This document shows, piece after piece, positions 1 through 6,971 of a DNA stretch of 13,638 nt. Below the pieces are notes generated by a model. That model made no database searches and was not told where the DNA came from. It saw only the letters and a program-made list of their open reading frames with translations. The translations under genes and the position numbers were made by a program. The stretch is taken from positions 1-13,638 of the forward strand of contig JAISTU010000032.1 of the NCBI GenBank assembly GCA_031272415.1, given 5' to 3'. This stretch comes from Bacteroidales bacterium (GTDB taxonomy: Bacteria > Bacteroidota > Bacteroidia > Bacteroidales > WCHB1-69). Each line of letters begins with the position of its first letter. The first letter of the stretch is position 1.

Positions 1-33
1 CGCCTTCGGACATACAATCCTTTTTCTACTCAT
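1..33 (-). CDS. 5' end of an unidentified leftward gene (partial)
   Basis: Reading leftward from an ATG at 33-31 there is an open frame to the window edge coding for MSRKRIVCPKA. Only 11 codons are present, so the product cannot be recognised. The start is supported by its context: a TATCTTTG -7 element lies at 77-70, about 37 bases upstream, giving a leader of about 30 bases like those of the other genes here. There is no Shine-Dalgarno sequence, and the bases before the ATG are almost all A and T, as at the other starts in this window. The alternative is a chance ATG. Confidence 0.35.
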   Translation of the reverse strand, partial: MSRKRIVCPKA

Positions 34-69
34 ATTATTTATTTAATCTTATTTAAATTAATACTCTTA

Positions 70-104
70 CAAAGATACACTTTTTTTCCTTTTATCGCTG
101 CAAA
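70..104 (-). promoter_or_regulatory. Promoter of the leftward gene at the window edge
   Basis: On the minus strand TATCTTTG (77-70) fits the Bacteroidota -7 consensus TAnnTTTG, preceded by GTG as in the other promoters here. A TTTG at 104-101 could be the -33 element, but its 23-base spacing is long. The stretch at 67-87 is repeated exactly at 250-270 (21 bp), so the promoter core exists in two copies. Confidence 0.5.
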
Positions 105-186
105 AAAATATAAAGCCAAAAATAAATCTTATATTGTCTTTACAGAAGTAATAAAACACAAATATGAACAACTGTATGCAGTGTAT

Positions 187-247
187 AAAAAAAAGTAATC
201 TAAATACCCGTCCGTACATATAGGACCTTTGGGTAATTAGATTACTA
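187..247 (-). ncRNA. Putative hairpin-terminator small RNA
   Basis: On the minus strand a 16-base arm (246-231) is complementary to 209-194 with one A-A mismatch. The inner bases GGTCC and GGAC extend the stem around a loop at 222-214. The hairpin runs straight into eight T residues (194-187), the form of an intrinsic terminator. A TATCTTTG -7 element lies at 260-253, and the start it predicts falls about where the hairpin begins. A transcript would therefore be about 60 nt and almost entirely hairpin plus U-tract. No leftward gene precedes it that would need termination. It could instead be a relic of a mobile repeat or a terminator for rare readthrough. No known RNA family was recognised. 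Confidence 0.35.
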
Positions 248-249
248 TT

Positions 250-270
250 TTACAAAGATACACTTTTTTT
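250..270 (-). promoter_or_regulatory. Second copy of the 21-bp promoter core, ahead of the hairpin RNA
   Basis: This is an exact duplicate of 67-87 and carries TATCTTTG on the minus strand at 260-253. No clear -33 element is visible upstream; the bases at the expected distance are a T-rich run. It is the only promoter-like sequence that could drive the leftward hairpin cassette. Confidence 0.4.
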
Positions 271-315
271 GGGTTAAAAATAAAAAATTGAGAATTTGGG
301 GGATTACAAAGGATT

Positions 316-357
316 TTTCAATTTTCAATTCTCAATTAAAAAAATTGTGTATTTTTG
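316..357 (+). promoter_or_regulatory. Promoter of the aldolase gene with upstream repeats
   Basis: TATTTTTG at 350-357 matches TAnnTTTG and sits in the wider block AATT (334-337), nine bases, GTGTAT (347-352). The purA promoter, the membrane-protein operon promoter and the ATPase-ybeY-mnmG promoter share the same spacing. Just upstream, 319-337 holds CAATTTTCAATTCTCAATT, a version of the intergenic repeat found at 6944-6967 and 13060-13083. The predicted start near 362 gives a leader of about 33 bases before the ATG at 395. Confidence 0.6.
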
Positions 358-394
358 TAAATTAGTATTTAATAAAAAAGATAATATACATATT

Positions 395-1366
395 ATGGTT
401 ACATTCAAGGAGTTAGGGTTGGTTAATTCGCGGAAAATGTTTTCGGAGGCGATGGCAGGAAAATATGCAATACCTGCTTTTAATTTTAATAATTTGGAGC
501 AATTACAGGCGATAATTATGGCATGTGTTGAGACCAAGTCGCCTGTTATTCTGCAAGTTTCTAATGGTGCGCGCAAATATGCCAATGCCAATTTGCTCAA
601 AAATATGGCAAAAGGAGCGGTAGAATATGCACATGAATTAGGCGTTGATATTCCGATAGTGTTGCATCTTGACCATGGAGATAGTTTTGAGTTGTGTCAA
701 TCGTGCATAGAAAGCGGATTTTCTTCGGTGATGATTGATGGTTCTCATTTGCCTTATGAGGAGAATATTGCTTTGACAAAAAAGGTGGTTCAATATGCTC
801 ATTCTCACGACATTACAGTAGAAGGAGAGTTAGGTGTTTTGGCAGGAATAGAAGACGAAAGGTCTGCTCAAAGCCACACTTATACTCGTCCCGAAGAGGT
901 AGAGGATTTTGTTAGCCGAACAAATGTAGATTCTTTGGCGATTTCGATAGGGACTTCGCACGGTGCTTTTAAATTTAAGGTCAAATCGGGCGAGGCGATA
1001 CCTCCATTGCGATTTGATATTTTGGAGGAAGTGAGTCGGCGTTTGCCTGGATTTCCTATTGTTTTGCATGGTGCATCGTCAGTTCCGCAGGCAATTGTTG
1101 CCCAAATCAATCAATATGGAGGTAAATTGGAAAACGCAGCCGGAGTACCGGAAGATCAACTCCGAAAAGCCGCACAATCAGCCGTTTGCAAAATCAATAT
1201 AGACTCTGACGGGCGTTTGGCAATGACCGCCGCTGTAAGGAAAGTTTTAGCCGAAAATCCATCAGAATTTGACCCAAGGAAATATTTAGGGCCTGCCAGA
1301 GAACAATTAAAAGAACTCTATAAACACAAGATTATCAATGTGTTAGGCAGTTTGAACAGAGTGTAG
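395..1366 (+). CDS. fba: Class II fructose-bisphosphate aldolase
   Basis: A cytoplasmic zinc-dependent aldolase that interconverts fructose 1,6-bisphosphate with glyceraldehyde 3-phosphate and dihydroxyacetone phosphate in glycolysis and gluconeogenesis. The 323-residue product covers a complete class II TIM barrel. HLDHG (91-95) supplies the catalytic Asp93 and zinc ligand His94, GELG begins at Glu143-Gly144 with Glu145, GTSHG carries His189, and VLHGASS has the third zinc histidine, His225. KINIDSD (Asn268 region) is the substrate-binding strand. The open frame extends upstream to 296, but those 33 codons would span the promoter at 350-357 and encode non-family sequence; the family-like N-terminus begins at the ATG at 395. 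It is a single-gene unit converging on the permease gene, with 48 bases between the two stops and no clear hairpin terminator. Related ketose-bisphosphate aldolases that prefer tagatose bisphosphate cannot be excluded. Confidence 0.95.
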   Translation: MVTFKELGLVNSRKMFSEAMAGKYAIPAFNFNNLEQLQAIIMACVETKSPVILQVSNGARKYANANLLKNMAKGAVEYAHELGVDIPIVLHLDHGDSFELCQSCIESGFSSVMIDGSHLPYEENIALTKKVVQYAHSHDITVEGELGVLAGIEDERSAQSHTYTRPEEVEDFVSRTNVDSLAISIGTSHGAFKFKVKSGEAIPPLRFDILEEVSRRLPGFPIVLHGASSVPQAIVAQINQYGGKLENAAGVPEDQLRKAAQSAVCKINIDSDGRLAMTAAVRKVLAENPSEFDPRKYLGPAREQLKELYKHKIINVLGSLNRV

Positions 1367-1414
1367 ATACAATTAAGAATTAAAAGAGATTTTTTAGGGT
1401 GGAGGTTGTTTCAA

Positions 1415-2509
1415 TTATTTTGGAGTTAATTTTATCAGCAAAATGGAGAGAGGTGCAAAGATAAAACAAGGCGTCCATGCAGCCCAGAAGGGTGAAAAAC
1501 CTGCATGTGTGGCAAAAACTTGCGAAATTTGCATCAACATCACAAACGAAAACGTTATCACTAAACCTAATAAGATATGTAGCCCTGTTCCTTGTCGCGA
1601 TTTTCGGCTCGAAACACATAGTCCTACTATCGTTAAAATGACTGTTGCAAACGGGAAGGCTATTCTTCGGTGTTTCTCAAACTCATAAGTATTGACCGCC
1701 AAAGAGCCTTTTTCTCTTTCCTGTTTGATAAATTTGCGAATTTCGATATAGTTCATCATTGTCCAATCTTCCTTAACATAAATAAAATCAGAGACATCTA
1801 TTGCCAAAGAGGTGTCCATTTTTTCGCCATACTCAATTCTTTCATTTTTGCCGTAAATATAGCGTTTAACGTAATCTAACAATTGCCAATTCTTTGATAC
1901 TGTGTCCCATACGATTGTTTTGGAGGATAATTTAAATTTCATACCGTCATCTGACATGGCTTCGTACCAAAAATTATAGCCTAATTGATTGACATTATCC
2001 CAATAATGCACATAAACGTATGTATTGGGAGCGATTTTGAGGTGAGTATCAACATCTTTGCTATGCACTTGTCGTGAAAAATAACGTTCTTTGAACATCA
2101 TCAGATTTTTTTGCGTATGAGGTATCAAAAAATTGGTTAAATAAAAGGAAAACAATCCGATAAATACCGCTGAAACGATGTACGGCAACATCAATCTGTA
2201 AAAACTCATGCCGCCGTTGAGCATGGCAATAATTTCCGAATGACGAGACAATTTTGAGGTGAAATAAATAACCGCAATGAACACAAACAGAGGACATATC
2301 AAATTGAGCATGTAAGGAATATAATTGAAATAATATCCAAAAATGATGTCAAAAACGGGAATTTGTTGGTCTAAAAACTCCTGTATATTTTCTGCAATAT
2401 CGATAACCATTATTAAAATGACTGTCAAGCCCAAAACGCCGAAGAAATTACCAATAAATTTTCGGACTATGTACCAATCCAACAGTTTTATCTTTAACGG
2501 TAATTGCAT
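1415..2509 (-). CDS. LptF/LptG-family (YjgP/YjgQ) permease
   Basis: A permease subunit of the LPS export bridge, which extracts lipopolysaccharide from the inner membrane and passes it to the periplasmic LptC/LptA proteins. The 364 residues are the family's usual length. The layout is three N-terminal membrane segments (about 20-42, 56-77, 102-125), a periplasmic domain of about 150 residues expected to fold as a beta-jellyroll, and three C-terminal segments (about 280-300, 307-330, 335-358). The N-terminal LLDWYIVRKF and the conserved EKHRRIAFPFA before TM4 are typical. An upstream TTG at 2518 would add three residues, but the ATG at 2509-2507 is preferred. It is last in the purA-ABC ATPase operon, 9 bases after the ATPase stop. 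LptF and LptG cannot be told apart here. The partner permease and LptB are not in the window. Confidence 0.88.
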   Translation of the reverse strand: MQLPLKIKLLDWYIVRKFIGNFFGVLGLTVILIMVIDIAENIQEFLDQQIPVFDIIFGYYFNYIPYMLNLICPLFVFIAVIYFTSKLSRHSEIIAMLNGGMSFYRLMLPYIVSAVFIGLFSFYLTNFLIPHTQKNLMMFKERYFSRQVHSKDVDTHLKIAPNTYVYVHYWDNVNQLGYNFWYEAMSDDGMKFKLSSKTIVWDTVSKNWQLLDYVKRYIYGKNERIEYGEKMDTSLAIDVSDFIYVKEDWTMMNYIEIRKFIKQEREKGSLAVNTYEFEKHRRIAFPFATVILTIVGLCVSSRKSRQGTGLHILLGLVITFSFVMLMQISQVFATHAGFSPFWAAWTPCFIFAPLSILLIKLTPK

Positions 2510-2518
2510 GATTTTCAA

Positions 2519-3169
2519 TTAAATAATAATTCCATCTTTTATTTTTAACACTCTATCTGCCAAATTGACCAAATCGGGGTTGTGAGTGGTGATAACAAAA
2601 GTTTGATGCAAAGCGTCCCGCAAAGAGATAAATAATTGGTGCAAAATGAGTGCATTTTCGGAGTCTAAATTGCCGGACGGTTCGTCTGCAAAAACGACAG
2701 TAGGATGATTGATTAAAGCGCGTGCGACGGCAACTCTTTGCTGCTCACCGCCCGAAAGGGTTGCCGGTTTGTGTTCACTTCTATCTTTAATTTGCAGAAT
2801 ATCAAGCAATTGAATAGCCTCTTTGATTGCCTCTTTTTTTGATTTTCCACCTATCAAAGCAGGCAAACAGACATTTTCTGCCGCCGTAAATTCAGGCAAT
2901 AAATGATGAAATTGAAACACAAATCCAATATTTTGATTGCGAAAATGTGCCAATTCATTGTCAGATAATTTGCTAATGTCTTGATTATCAATAATTATCT
3001 TTCCACTATCGGGTTTATCCAAAGTTCCTAAAATATGTAAAAGAGTAGTTTTCCCCGCCCCCGATGCACCAATGAGCGTTACAATTTCTTCTTTTTCAAT
3101 TTCAATATCAATTCCTTTGAGAACCTTTAATTTTCCGTAAGATTTAGTAATTTTTTTGCCTGAAATCAT
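2519..3169 (-). CDS. lolD: LolD-type ABC transporter ATP-binding protein
   Basis: The ATPase subunit of a LolCDE/MacB-type exporter; the closest named family is LolD, which powers release of lipoproteins from the inner membrane. The 216-residue product is a single nucleotide-binding domain of typical size. It has Walker A GASGAGKTT (34-42), Q-loop Gln86 in FVFQFHHLLPEFTAAENV, signature LSGGEQQ (138-144), Walker B VVFADEP (158-164), D-loop NLD, and switch His196 (TTHN). The HHLLPEFTA segment is characteristic of LolD. It starts 7 bases after the purA stop and is followed by an LptF/G-type permease. LptF/G normally pairs with LptB, so the pairing may be positional only. No LolC/E or FtsX-like permease lies in the window, so the substrate is an inference. 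Confidence 0.85.
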   Translation of the reverse strand: MISGKKITKSYGKLKVLKGIDIEIEKEEIVTLIGASGAGKTTLLHILGTLDKPDSGKIIIDNQDISKLSDNELAHFRNQNIGFVFQFHHLLPEFTAAENVCLPALIGGKSKKEAIKEAIQLLDILQIKDRSEHKPATLSGGEQQRVAVARALINHPTVVFADEPSGNLDSENALILHQLFISLRDALHQTFVITTHNPDLVNLADRVLKIKDGIII

Positions 3170-3176
3170 GGTAATT

Positions 3177-4469
3177 TTACAAATTTATGGTTTGCGTTCT
3201 ATCCGGTCCAACTGAAATCATAGTTATTTTTGTATCTACGTAATTTTCAATGATTTCGATATATTTTTGGAGTTCAGCGGAAATATTTTTTGTATCACCT
3301 GAATTTTTCCAGCCATTGAGCGATTGATAAACAGGAGTAACTTTGTCCAATGCGTCAAAGGGCGGTTGCTGTGTTTGCTCTCCATTATAATTATATGATT
3401 TACAGATATTTATATTTTCAAAATCATCTAAAACATCTGTTTTCATCATAATCAATTCCGTAACGCCGTTGAGCATGCAAGCATATTTTAACAGTGGCAA
3501 ATCTAACCAGCCACAGCGTCTGGGGCGTCCGGTGGTGCTGCCAAATTCACAACCTTTTTGCCGCAATTGCTCCCCTGTTGCATCAAACAACTCGGTAGGA
3601 AAAGGACCTGCCCCCACCCGCGTGCAATAGGCTTTAAAAAGTCCATACACATTGCCAATTCTTCGCGGCGAAATGCCCAGCCCTGAACAAACACCGGAAG
3701 TTGTTGTGTTTGAGGATGTTACAAATGGATACGACCCAAATTCTATGTCTAACATACTTCCTTGTGCTCCTTCGCAAAGTACTGTTTTTCCTGCATCTAA
3801 AGCCTCATTGAGTAAAAATTCCGTTGCTGTTATTTTGTAAGTACTTAATTTTTGAGCGGCGAGCGACCAAAGTTGCTCATATTCAATAAATGGCAGTCCA
3901 TCAATCATTATTTCGCTTAACTTAAATCCTTGATACTCAATTAGTTTCTTATGAATTTGAGAAAGTGCAAAATATTTTTTCTCAAATTGATTGTTCAACA
4001 AATCGCCGACTCTTAAGCCATTTCGGGCAGTTTTGTCGGTGTAAGCGGGTCCAATTCCTTTGAGTGTAGAGCCTATTTTTTGCTCTCCTCTGCCGGTTTC
4101 ATTAACATAATCCAACGCCCGATGTGTCGGCAAAATCAAATGAGCCTTATCGGAAATGTACAAATTATCTTTTACGTTTGCCAAATGCTGAACACTTTGT
4201 ATCTCCTTGTCTATCAATATATAAGGGTCAATAATTACGCCATTGCCGATAACATTGCATGTATTTTGCCGAAAAATCCCCGAAGGGATGGTATGCAAAA
4301 CCACTTTATTACCGTCAAAATTAAGCGTATGTCCCGCATTTGGACCACCTTGAAAGCGTGCCACTATATCATATTTTGGGGTAAGTACATCTACAATTTT
4401 GCCTTTCCCCTCGTCTCCCCACTGCAATCCTAAAAGTACGTCTGCTTTGCTTTTGCTATTTTGCGTCAT
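3177..4469 (-). CDS. purA: Adenylosuccinate synthetase
   Basis: The first committed step of AMP synthesis: IMP plus aspartate, driven by GTP, gives adenylosuccinate, in the cytoplasm. The 430 residues match the usual length. The N-terminal signature QWGDEGKGK (16-24) carries the catalytic Asp19 and the P-loop. PNAGH (43-47) carries the catalytic His47. The second family signature, GIGPAYTDKTARNGLRV, lies near residue 140, and the GTP-binding end holds STTGRPRRCGWLDL and a C-terminal SVGPDR. It is the first gene of the leftward operon with the LolD-type ATPase and the LptF/G permease. The ATG at 4469 lies about 43 bases from the predicted start of transcription. No frameshift or missing active-site residue is seen. 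Confidence 0.97.
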   Translation of the reverse strand: MTQNSKSKADVLLGLQWGDEGKGKIVDVLTPKYDIVARFQGGPNAGHTLNFDGNKVVLHTIPSGIFRQNTCNVIGNGVIIDPYILIDKEIQSVQHLANVKDNLYISDKAHLILPTHRALDYVNETGRGEQKIGSTLKGIGPAYTDKTARNGLRVGDLLNNQFEKKYFALSQIHKKLIEYQGFKLSEIMIDGLPFIEYEQLWSLAAQKLSTYKITATEFLLNEALDAGKTVLCEGAQGSMLDIEFGSYPFVTSSNTTTSGVCSGLGISPRRIGNVYGLFKAYCTRVGAGPFPTELFDATGEQLRQKGCEFGSTTGRPRRCGWLDLPLLKYACMLNGVTELIMMKTDVLDDFENINICKSYNYNGEQTQQPPFDALDKVTPVYQSLNGWKNSGDTKNISAELQKYIEIIENYVDTKITMISVGPDRTQTINL

Positions 4470-4517
4470 TTTTTGTTGCTATTGAAAAATATCTTTTAAA
4501 AATCTATACTTAATTTG

Positions 4518-4555
4518 CAAAGATACACCTTTTCGTCAATTAAAAATTAAAAACC
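4518..4555 (-). promoter_or_regulatory. Promoter of the purA operon
   Basis: On the minus strand TATCTTTG (4525-4518) is the -7 element. It sits in the block AATT (4541-4538), nine bases, GTGTAT, with a TTAATTTTTAATTG run upstream that also occurs at the 6905-6936 and 13014-13050 promoters. This is a good match to the Bacteroidota consensus and is positioned for purA. Confidence 0.65.
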
Positions 4556-4579
4556 TTTTTTTAGAGTGTAGAGTGTAGA

Positions 4580-4618
4580 TTTTTTTTTGCATTTTTGTAG
4601 AAAAATGTTCTAAAAATT
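4580..4618 (+). repeat. Solitary end unit of the palindromic repeat element
   Basis: A T-run is followed by TGCATTTTTG, then AAAAATGTTCTAAAAA. The same unit ends the element at 6972-7295. CATTTTT (4590-4596) pairs with AAAAATG (4601-4607) around a 4-base GTAG loop. It lies between the purA promoter and the mnmD stop and may be a remnant or a REP-like singlet. It is not a convincing terminator for mnmD, because no T-tract follows on the minus strand. Confidence 0.45.
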
Positions 4619-4626
4619 GAAAAAAG

Positions 4627-5331
4627 TTATTCTTTATAAACAATGTCCCATTTTGCTTTTATTGCTCGCAACATTTCTCTTTTACCGCCTATGCAGGGGA
4701 TTTTTGAGGCATAAAATCCAAGCGACCGCAACAAGCGTCTAACATCGCCCTTGCAAGTATAAGTTACAAAAACACCTCCGCTATGCATGGACTTGTAAAT
4801 GCGGGAAAAAACATTTTCAGTCCATAATTCAGGCTGAATATCGGGTGCAAAAGCATCAAAATAAACCAAATTGAAATAATTTTTGGGCAAAAGCATCTCT
4901 TGTGCAGGGAGTAAAGATTTTAAAAGTGTAAAATTTTCAGACAATTGACAAGGTGTATCCCATTGACACTCATGTATTTGAGACATCATTTGAGCCACAT
5001 TCGGAGAAGGCAATACTTCTGCATAATTGAGTTGCGTATATTCCTCTTTTACAAGCGGATAGAGTTCAATTGTCTGCATAAAAATATTTTTTTGTTCTTC
5101 TTGTGCAGCCAAATATGTCATCAATACATTCAGTCCCGACCCAAAACCGACTTCTAATACATTGATATTCTGTTGATTAAGTAAATTTCTATGATGCAAA
5201 CCACTATTGATATAAACATGTTGCGACTCTTGCACCGCTCCAAAAGTGGAGTGAAAATGATTATTAAAATTTTCATCAAAAACGGAGGACGAGCCGTCTG
5301 CGGTTAATATTATTTTTCTATTGTTAGCCAT
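4627..5331 (-). CDS. mnmD: MnmD-type tRNA U34 methyltransferase (MnmC N-domain homologue)
   Basis: A SAM-dependent methyltransferase that makes the last step of mnm5(s2)U at the wobble position of tRNAs, methylating the 5-aminomethyl group. The 234 residues correspond to the methyltransferase half of enterobacterial MnmC; the FAD oxidase half is absent, as in stand-alone MnmD proteins. Seen in the sequence: HSTFGAVQESQHVYI (28-41), the SAM-binding VLEVGFGSGLN (58-68), the YFDAFAPDIQPELW active-site block (about 150-165), and the C-terminal TYTCKGDVRRLL and GGKREMLRAI. The ATG overlaps the stop of the upstream heptose gene (TAATG), suggesting translational coupling. It is last in a three-gene operon. 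MnmG, an earlier enzyme of the same pathway, is in this window at 10165-12051. Confidence 0.88.
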   Translation of the reverse strand: MANNRKIILTADGSSSVFDENFNNHFHSTFGAVQESQHVYINSGLHHRNLLNQQNINVLEVGFGSGLNVLMTYLAAQEEQKNIFMQTIELYPLVKEEYTQLNYAEVLPSPNVAQMMSQIHECQWDTPCQLSENFTLLKSLLPAQEMLLPKNYFNLVYFDAFAPDIQPELWTENVFSRIYKSMHSGGVFVTYTCKGDVRRLLRSLGFYASKIPCIGGKREMLRAIKAKWDIVYKE

Positions 5332-5843
5332 TATATTACAGATGTTGGTGAATGTTTTTTGATTTTTTCTAAAACAGAAGTGGTCGAAAATCCTTCTACA
5401 AATTCTATGGTTTTGATTTGACCGCCTCTTTGAGTAACAATGTCTGCACCAACGATATTATTTATCTGATAATCAGCACCTTTAACTAAAATATCAGGCT
5501 GACAAATCTTAATCAATTGATAGGGAGTATCTTCGTCAAAAAGCACTACTGCTGCCACAAATTCCATTGCTGCCAACAAAAAAGCGCGAGAATATTGGTC
5601 GTTAATAGGTCTATCGGCACCTTTGAGTTTTCGCACGGAAGTATCTGTATTTAAGCCAATTACCAACGAAGTTCCCATGTTGGCTGCTTTGGCAAGATAT
5701 TCTACATGACCTCTGTGCAATATATCAAAACAGCCATTGGTAAAGACTAACTTATCGTTTTGATTATGAACAAATTGTGTCCTATCAAAATCATCTTTGG
5801 AATTAAAAATTTTACGCTTTATTTTATCTATCGGATTACACAT
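5331..5843 (-). CDS. rfaE2: D-glycero-beta-D-manno-heptose 1-phosphate adenylyltransferase
   Basis: It transfers AMP from ATP to heptose 1-phosphate, giving ADP-heptose for the LPS inner core or other heptosylated glycans. At 170 residues it is the cytidylyltransferase-fold domain alone, equivalent to the C-terminal half of HldE. The nucleotidyltransferase signature VFTNGCFDILHRGH (33-46) includes the HxGH motif, and the C-terminal FSTTSVLEKI is the variant of the ISTT-type ATP-binding motif. The heptokinase half is not in the window, so the pathway is split between loci. It starts 6 bases after the stop of the membrane protein gene and overlaps mnmD by one base. The substrate is inferred from family membership. 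Confidence 0.88.
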   Translation of the reverse strand: MCNPIDKIKRKIFNSKDDFDRTQFVHNQNDKLVFTNGCFDILHRGHVEYLAKAANMGTSLVIGLNTDTSVRKLKGADRPINDQYSRAFLLAAMEFVAAVVLFDEDTPYQLIKICQPDILVKGADYQINNIVGADIVTQRGGQIKTIEFVEGFSTTSVLEKIKKHSPTSVI

Positions 5844-5849
5844 TCTATT

Positions 5850-6881
5850 TTATGTTTGAAGTTGTTCTTTTTTTTCACTTTTTTTGATGGCAATTATCGC
5901 CAAAGAAACCAATCCGAGCACCACGTACATCACTTCTTCTGTTGCCCAGATGACCCATCCGGCTGCCAAACCGACTTCCTTGTTAATGCCGTAAAGCAAC
6001 AAAACACCCGACACTAACAAAGGATATGCCCCCAAACCGCCTTGTGCGACCGCAAAACCAATAGTGCCGATTGCCACACACGACAACGAAGCCAACGCAA
6101 TCTCTCCACCCAATGCTCGCAAATCATCAAAGGCAAATACCGCCGCAAAAAACATTAAATAATAACATAACCATATTGAAAATGAGTACAGTATGAATAA
6201 CCATTTTTTGCGAATATAACGTATCGAAATCAATCCCTCCCAAAATCCTTTAAGAAGTTTTATAATCTTTTGATATACAGATAGTTGCTTAATTTTTTTT
6301 CTCAACAACCACAATATTAACAAAAATAAAACCACACTTGAGAGCAATATGTATTTTCCTGAACCTGAAAGCATTGCAAGCACATTTTCTTTGACGCCGT
6401 TGGTGGTTAAATATTGCATTATTTTGTCATATTCCAAAAAGAAAGTTGCCAACATCATCAGTCCAAAAATCAAAGTATCAATAACCCTCTCGGTAATGAC
6501 TGTGCCTAATGATTTTTCAAAAGGGACTTTTTCATAACGCTGCAAAACGCTACAACGCAACACCTCTCCCAGCCGCGTAATCGCCATATTGGCTAAATAA
6601 CATATCATTACTGCGTGATACGAAACACTTTTGCTGACCTTATAGCCTAATGGCTCTATCATAAGCACAGAGCGTATTGCCCTGATAATCACACTAATAA
6701 ATCCAATCAAAGCACATAAAACCAAATACAGCCACCGATTGTCGGTCAGTACGTTTGCCGCCGACTGCCATATCTCGTCTATCTGCTTTTGTGTTAAGTC
6801 TTTGAGCGACAACCATATAAAAAACACACCCAAAGCCAAAAAAATAACCAATTTTAAAATATCTTTTATGTATTTTTTCAT
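5850..6881 (-). CDS. Flippase-like membrane protein (UPF0104 / LPG synthase TM-domain family)
   Basis: A polytopic inner-membrane protein of 343 residues with about eight hydrophobic segments (for example 8-25, 51-72, 90-105, 135-155, 178-197, 230-255, 262-310, 315-335). It matches the membrane domain of lysylphosphatidylglycerol synthases and AglD-like proteins without the aminoacyl-transferase domain. Family features seen are IIRAIRSVLMIEPLG (about 65-80), NMAITRLGEVLRC, GTVITERVIDT, and AQGGLGAYP near 280. The C-terminus is lysine/glutamate-rich and cytoplasmic. Family members have been linked to lipid-linked intermediate movement or membrane lipid homeostasis, but this one's substrate is unknown. 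It leads the operon with the heptose adenylyltransferase, which weakly suggests an envelope-glycan role. Confidence 0.8.
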   Translation of the reverse strand: MKKYIKDILKLVIFLALGVFFIWLSLKDLTQKQIDEIWQSAANVLTDNRWLYLVLCALIGFISVIIRAIRSVLMIEPLGYKVSKSVSYHAVMICYLANMAITRLGEVLRCSVLQRYEKVPFEKSLGTVITERVIDTLIFGLMMLATFFLEYDKIMQYLTTNGVKENVLAMLSGSGKYILLSSVVLFLLILWLLRKKIKQLSVYQKIIKLLKGFWEGLISIRYIRKKWLFILYSFSIWLCYYLMFFAAVFAFDDLRALGGEIALASLSCVAIGTIGFAVAQGGLGAYPLLVSGVLLLYGINKEVGLAAGWVIWATEEVMYVVLGLVSLAIIAIKKSEKKEQLQT

Positions 6882-6904
6882 TCAATTAAAAATGATATAA
6901 AATA

Positions 6905-6936
6905 CAAAAATACACAAATTATTCAATTAAAAATTA
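6905..6936 (-). promoter_or_regulatory. Promoter of the membrane-protein/heptose/mnmD operon
   Basis: On the minus strand TATTTTTG (6912-6905) is the -7 element inside AATT (6928-6925), nine bases, GTGTAT. It shares TTAATTTTTAATTG with the purA and ATPase promoters. The predicted start near 6899 leaves a leader of about 18 bases before the ATG at 6881. Confidence 0.6.
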
Positions 6937-6943
6937 ATCGAGA

Positions 6944-6967
6944 ATTGAGAATTAAAAATTGAGAATT
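6944..6967. repeat. 24-bp promoter-linked intergenic repeat, copy 1
   Basis: ATTGAGAATT, four A residues, ATTGAGAATT: this 24-base stretch recurs exactly at 13060-13083, and shorter relatives occur at 316-338 (inverse orientation) and 285-295. Each longer copy lies close upstream of a TAnnTTTG promoter. Confidence 0.6.
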
Positions 6968-6971
6968 ATTC

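Noticed and set aside
296..394. A 33-codon N-terminal extension of the aldolase frame
   Set aside because: It would cover the TATTTTTG promoter at 350-357 and encodes sequence unlike the family; the conserved N-terminus begins at the ATG at 395.
1367..1414. Terminator between the converging aldolase and permease genes
   Set aside because: There is a T-run near 1390 but no stable stem before it.
2510..2518. TTG start for the LptF/G-type permease
   Set aside because: An ATG three codons later fits the family N-terminus equally well and is the more likely start.
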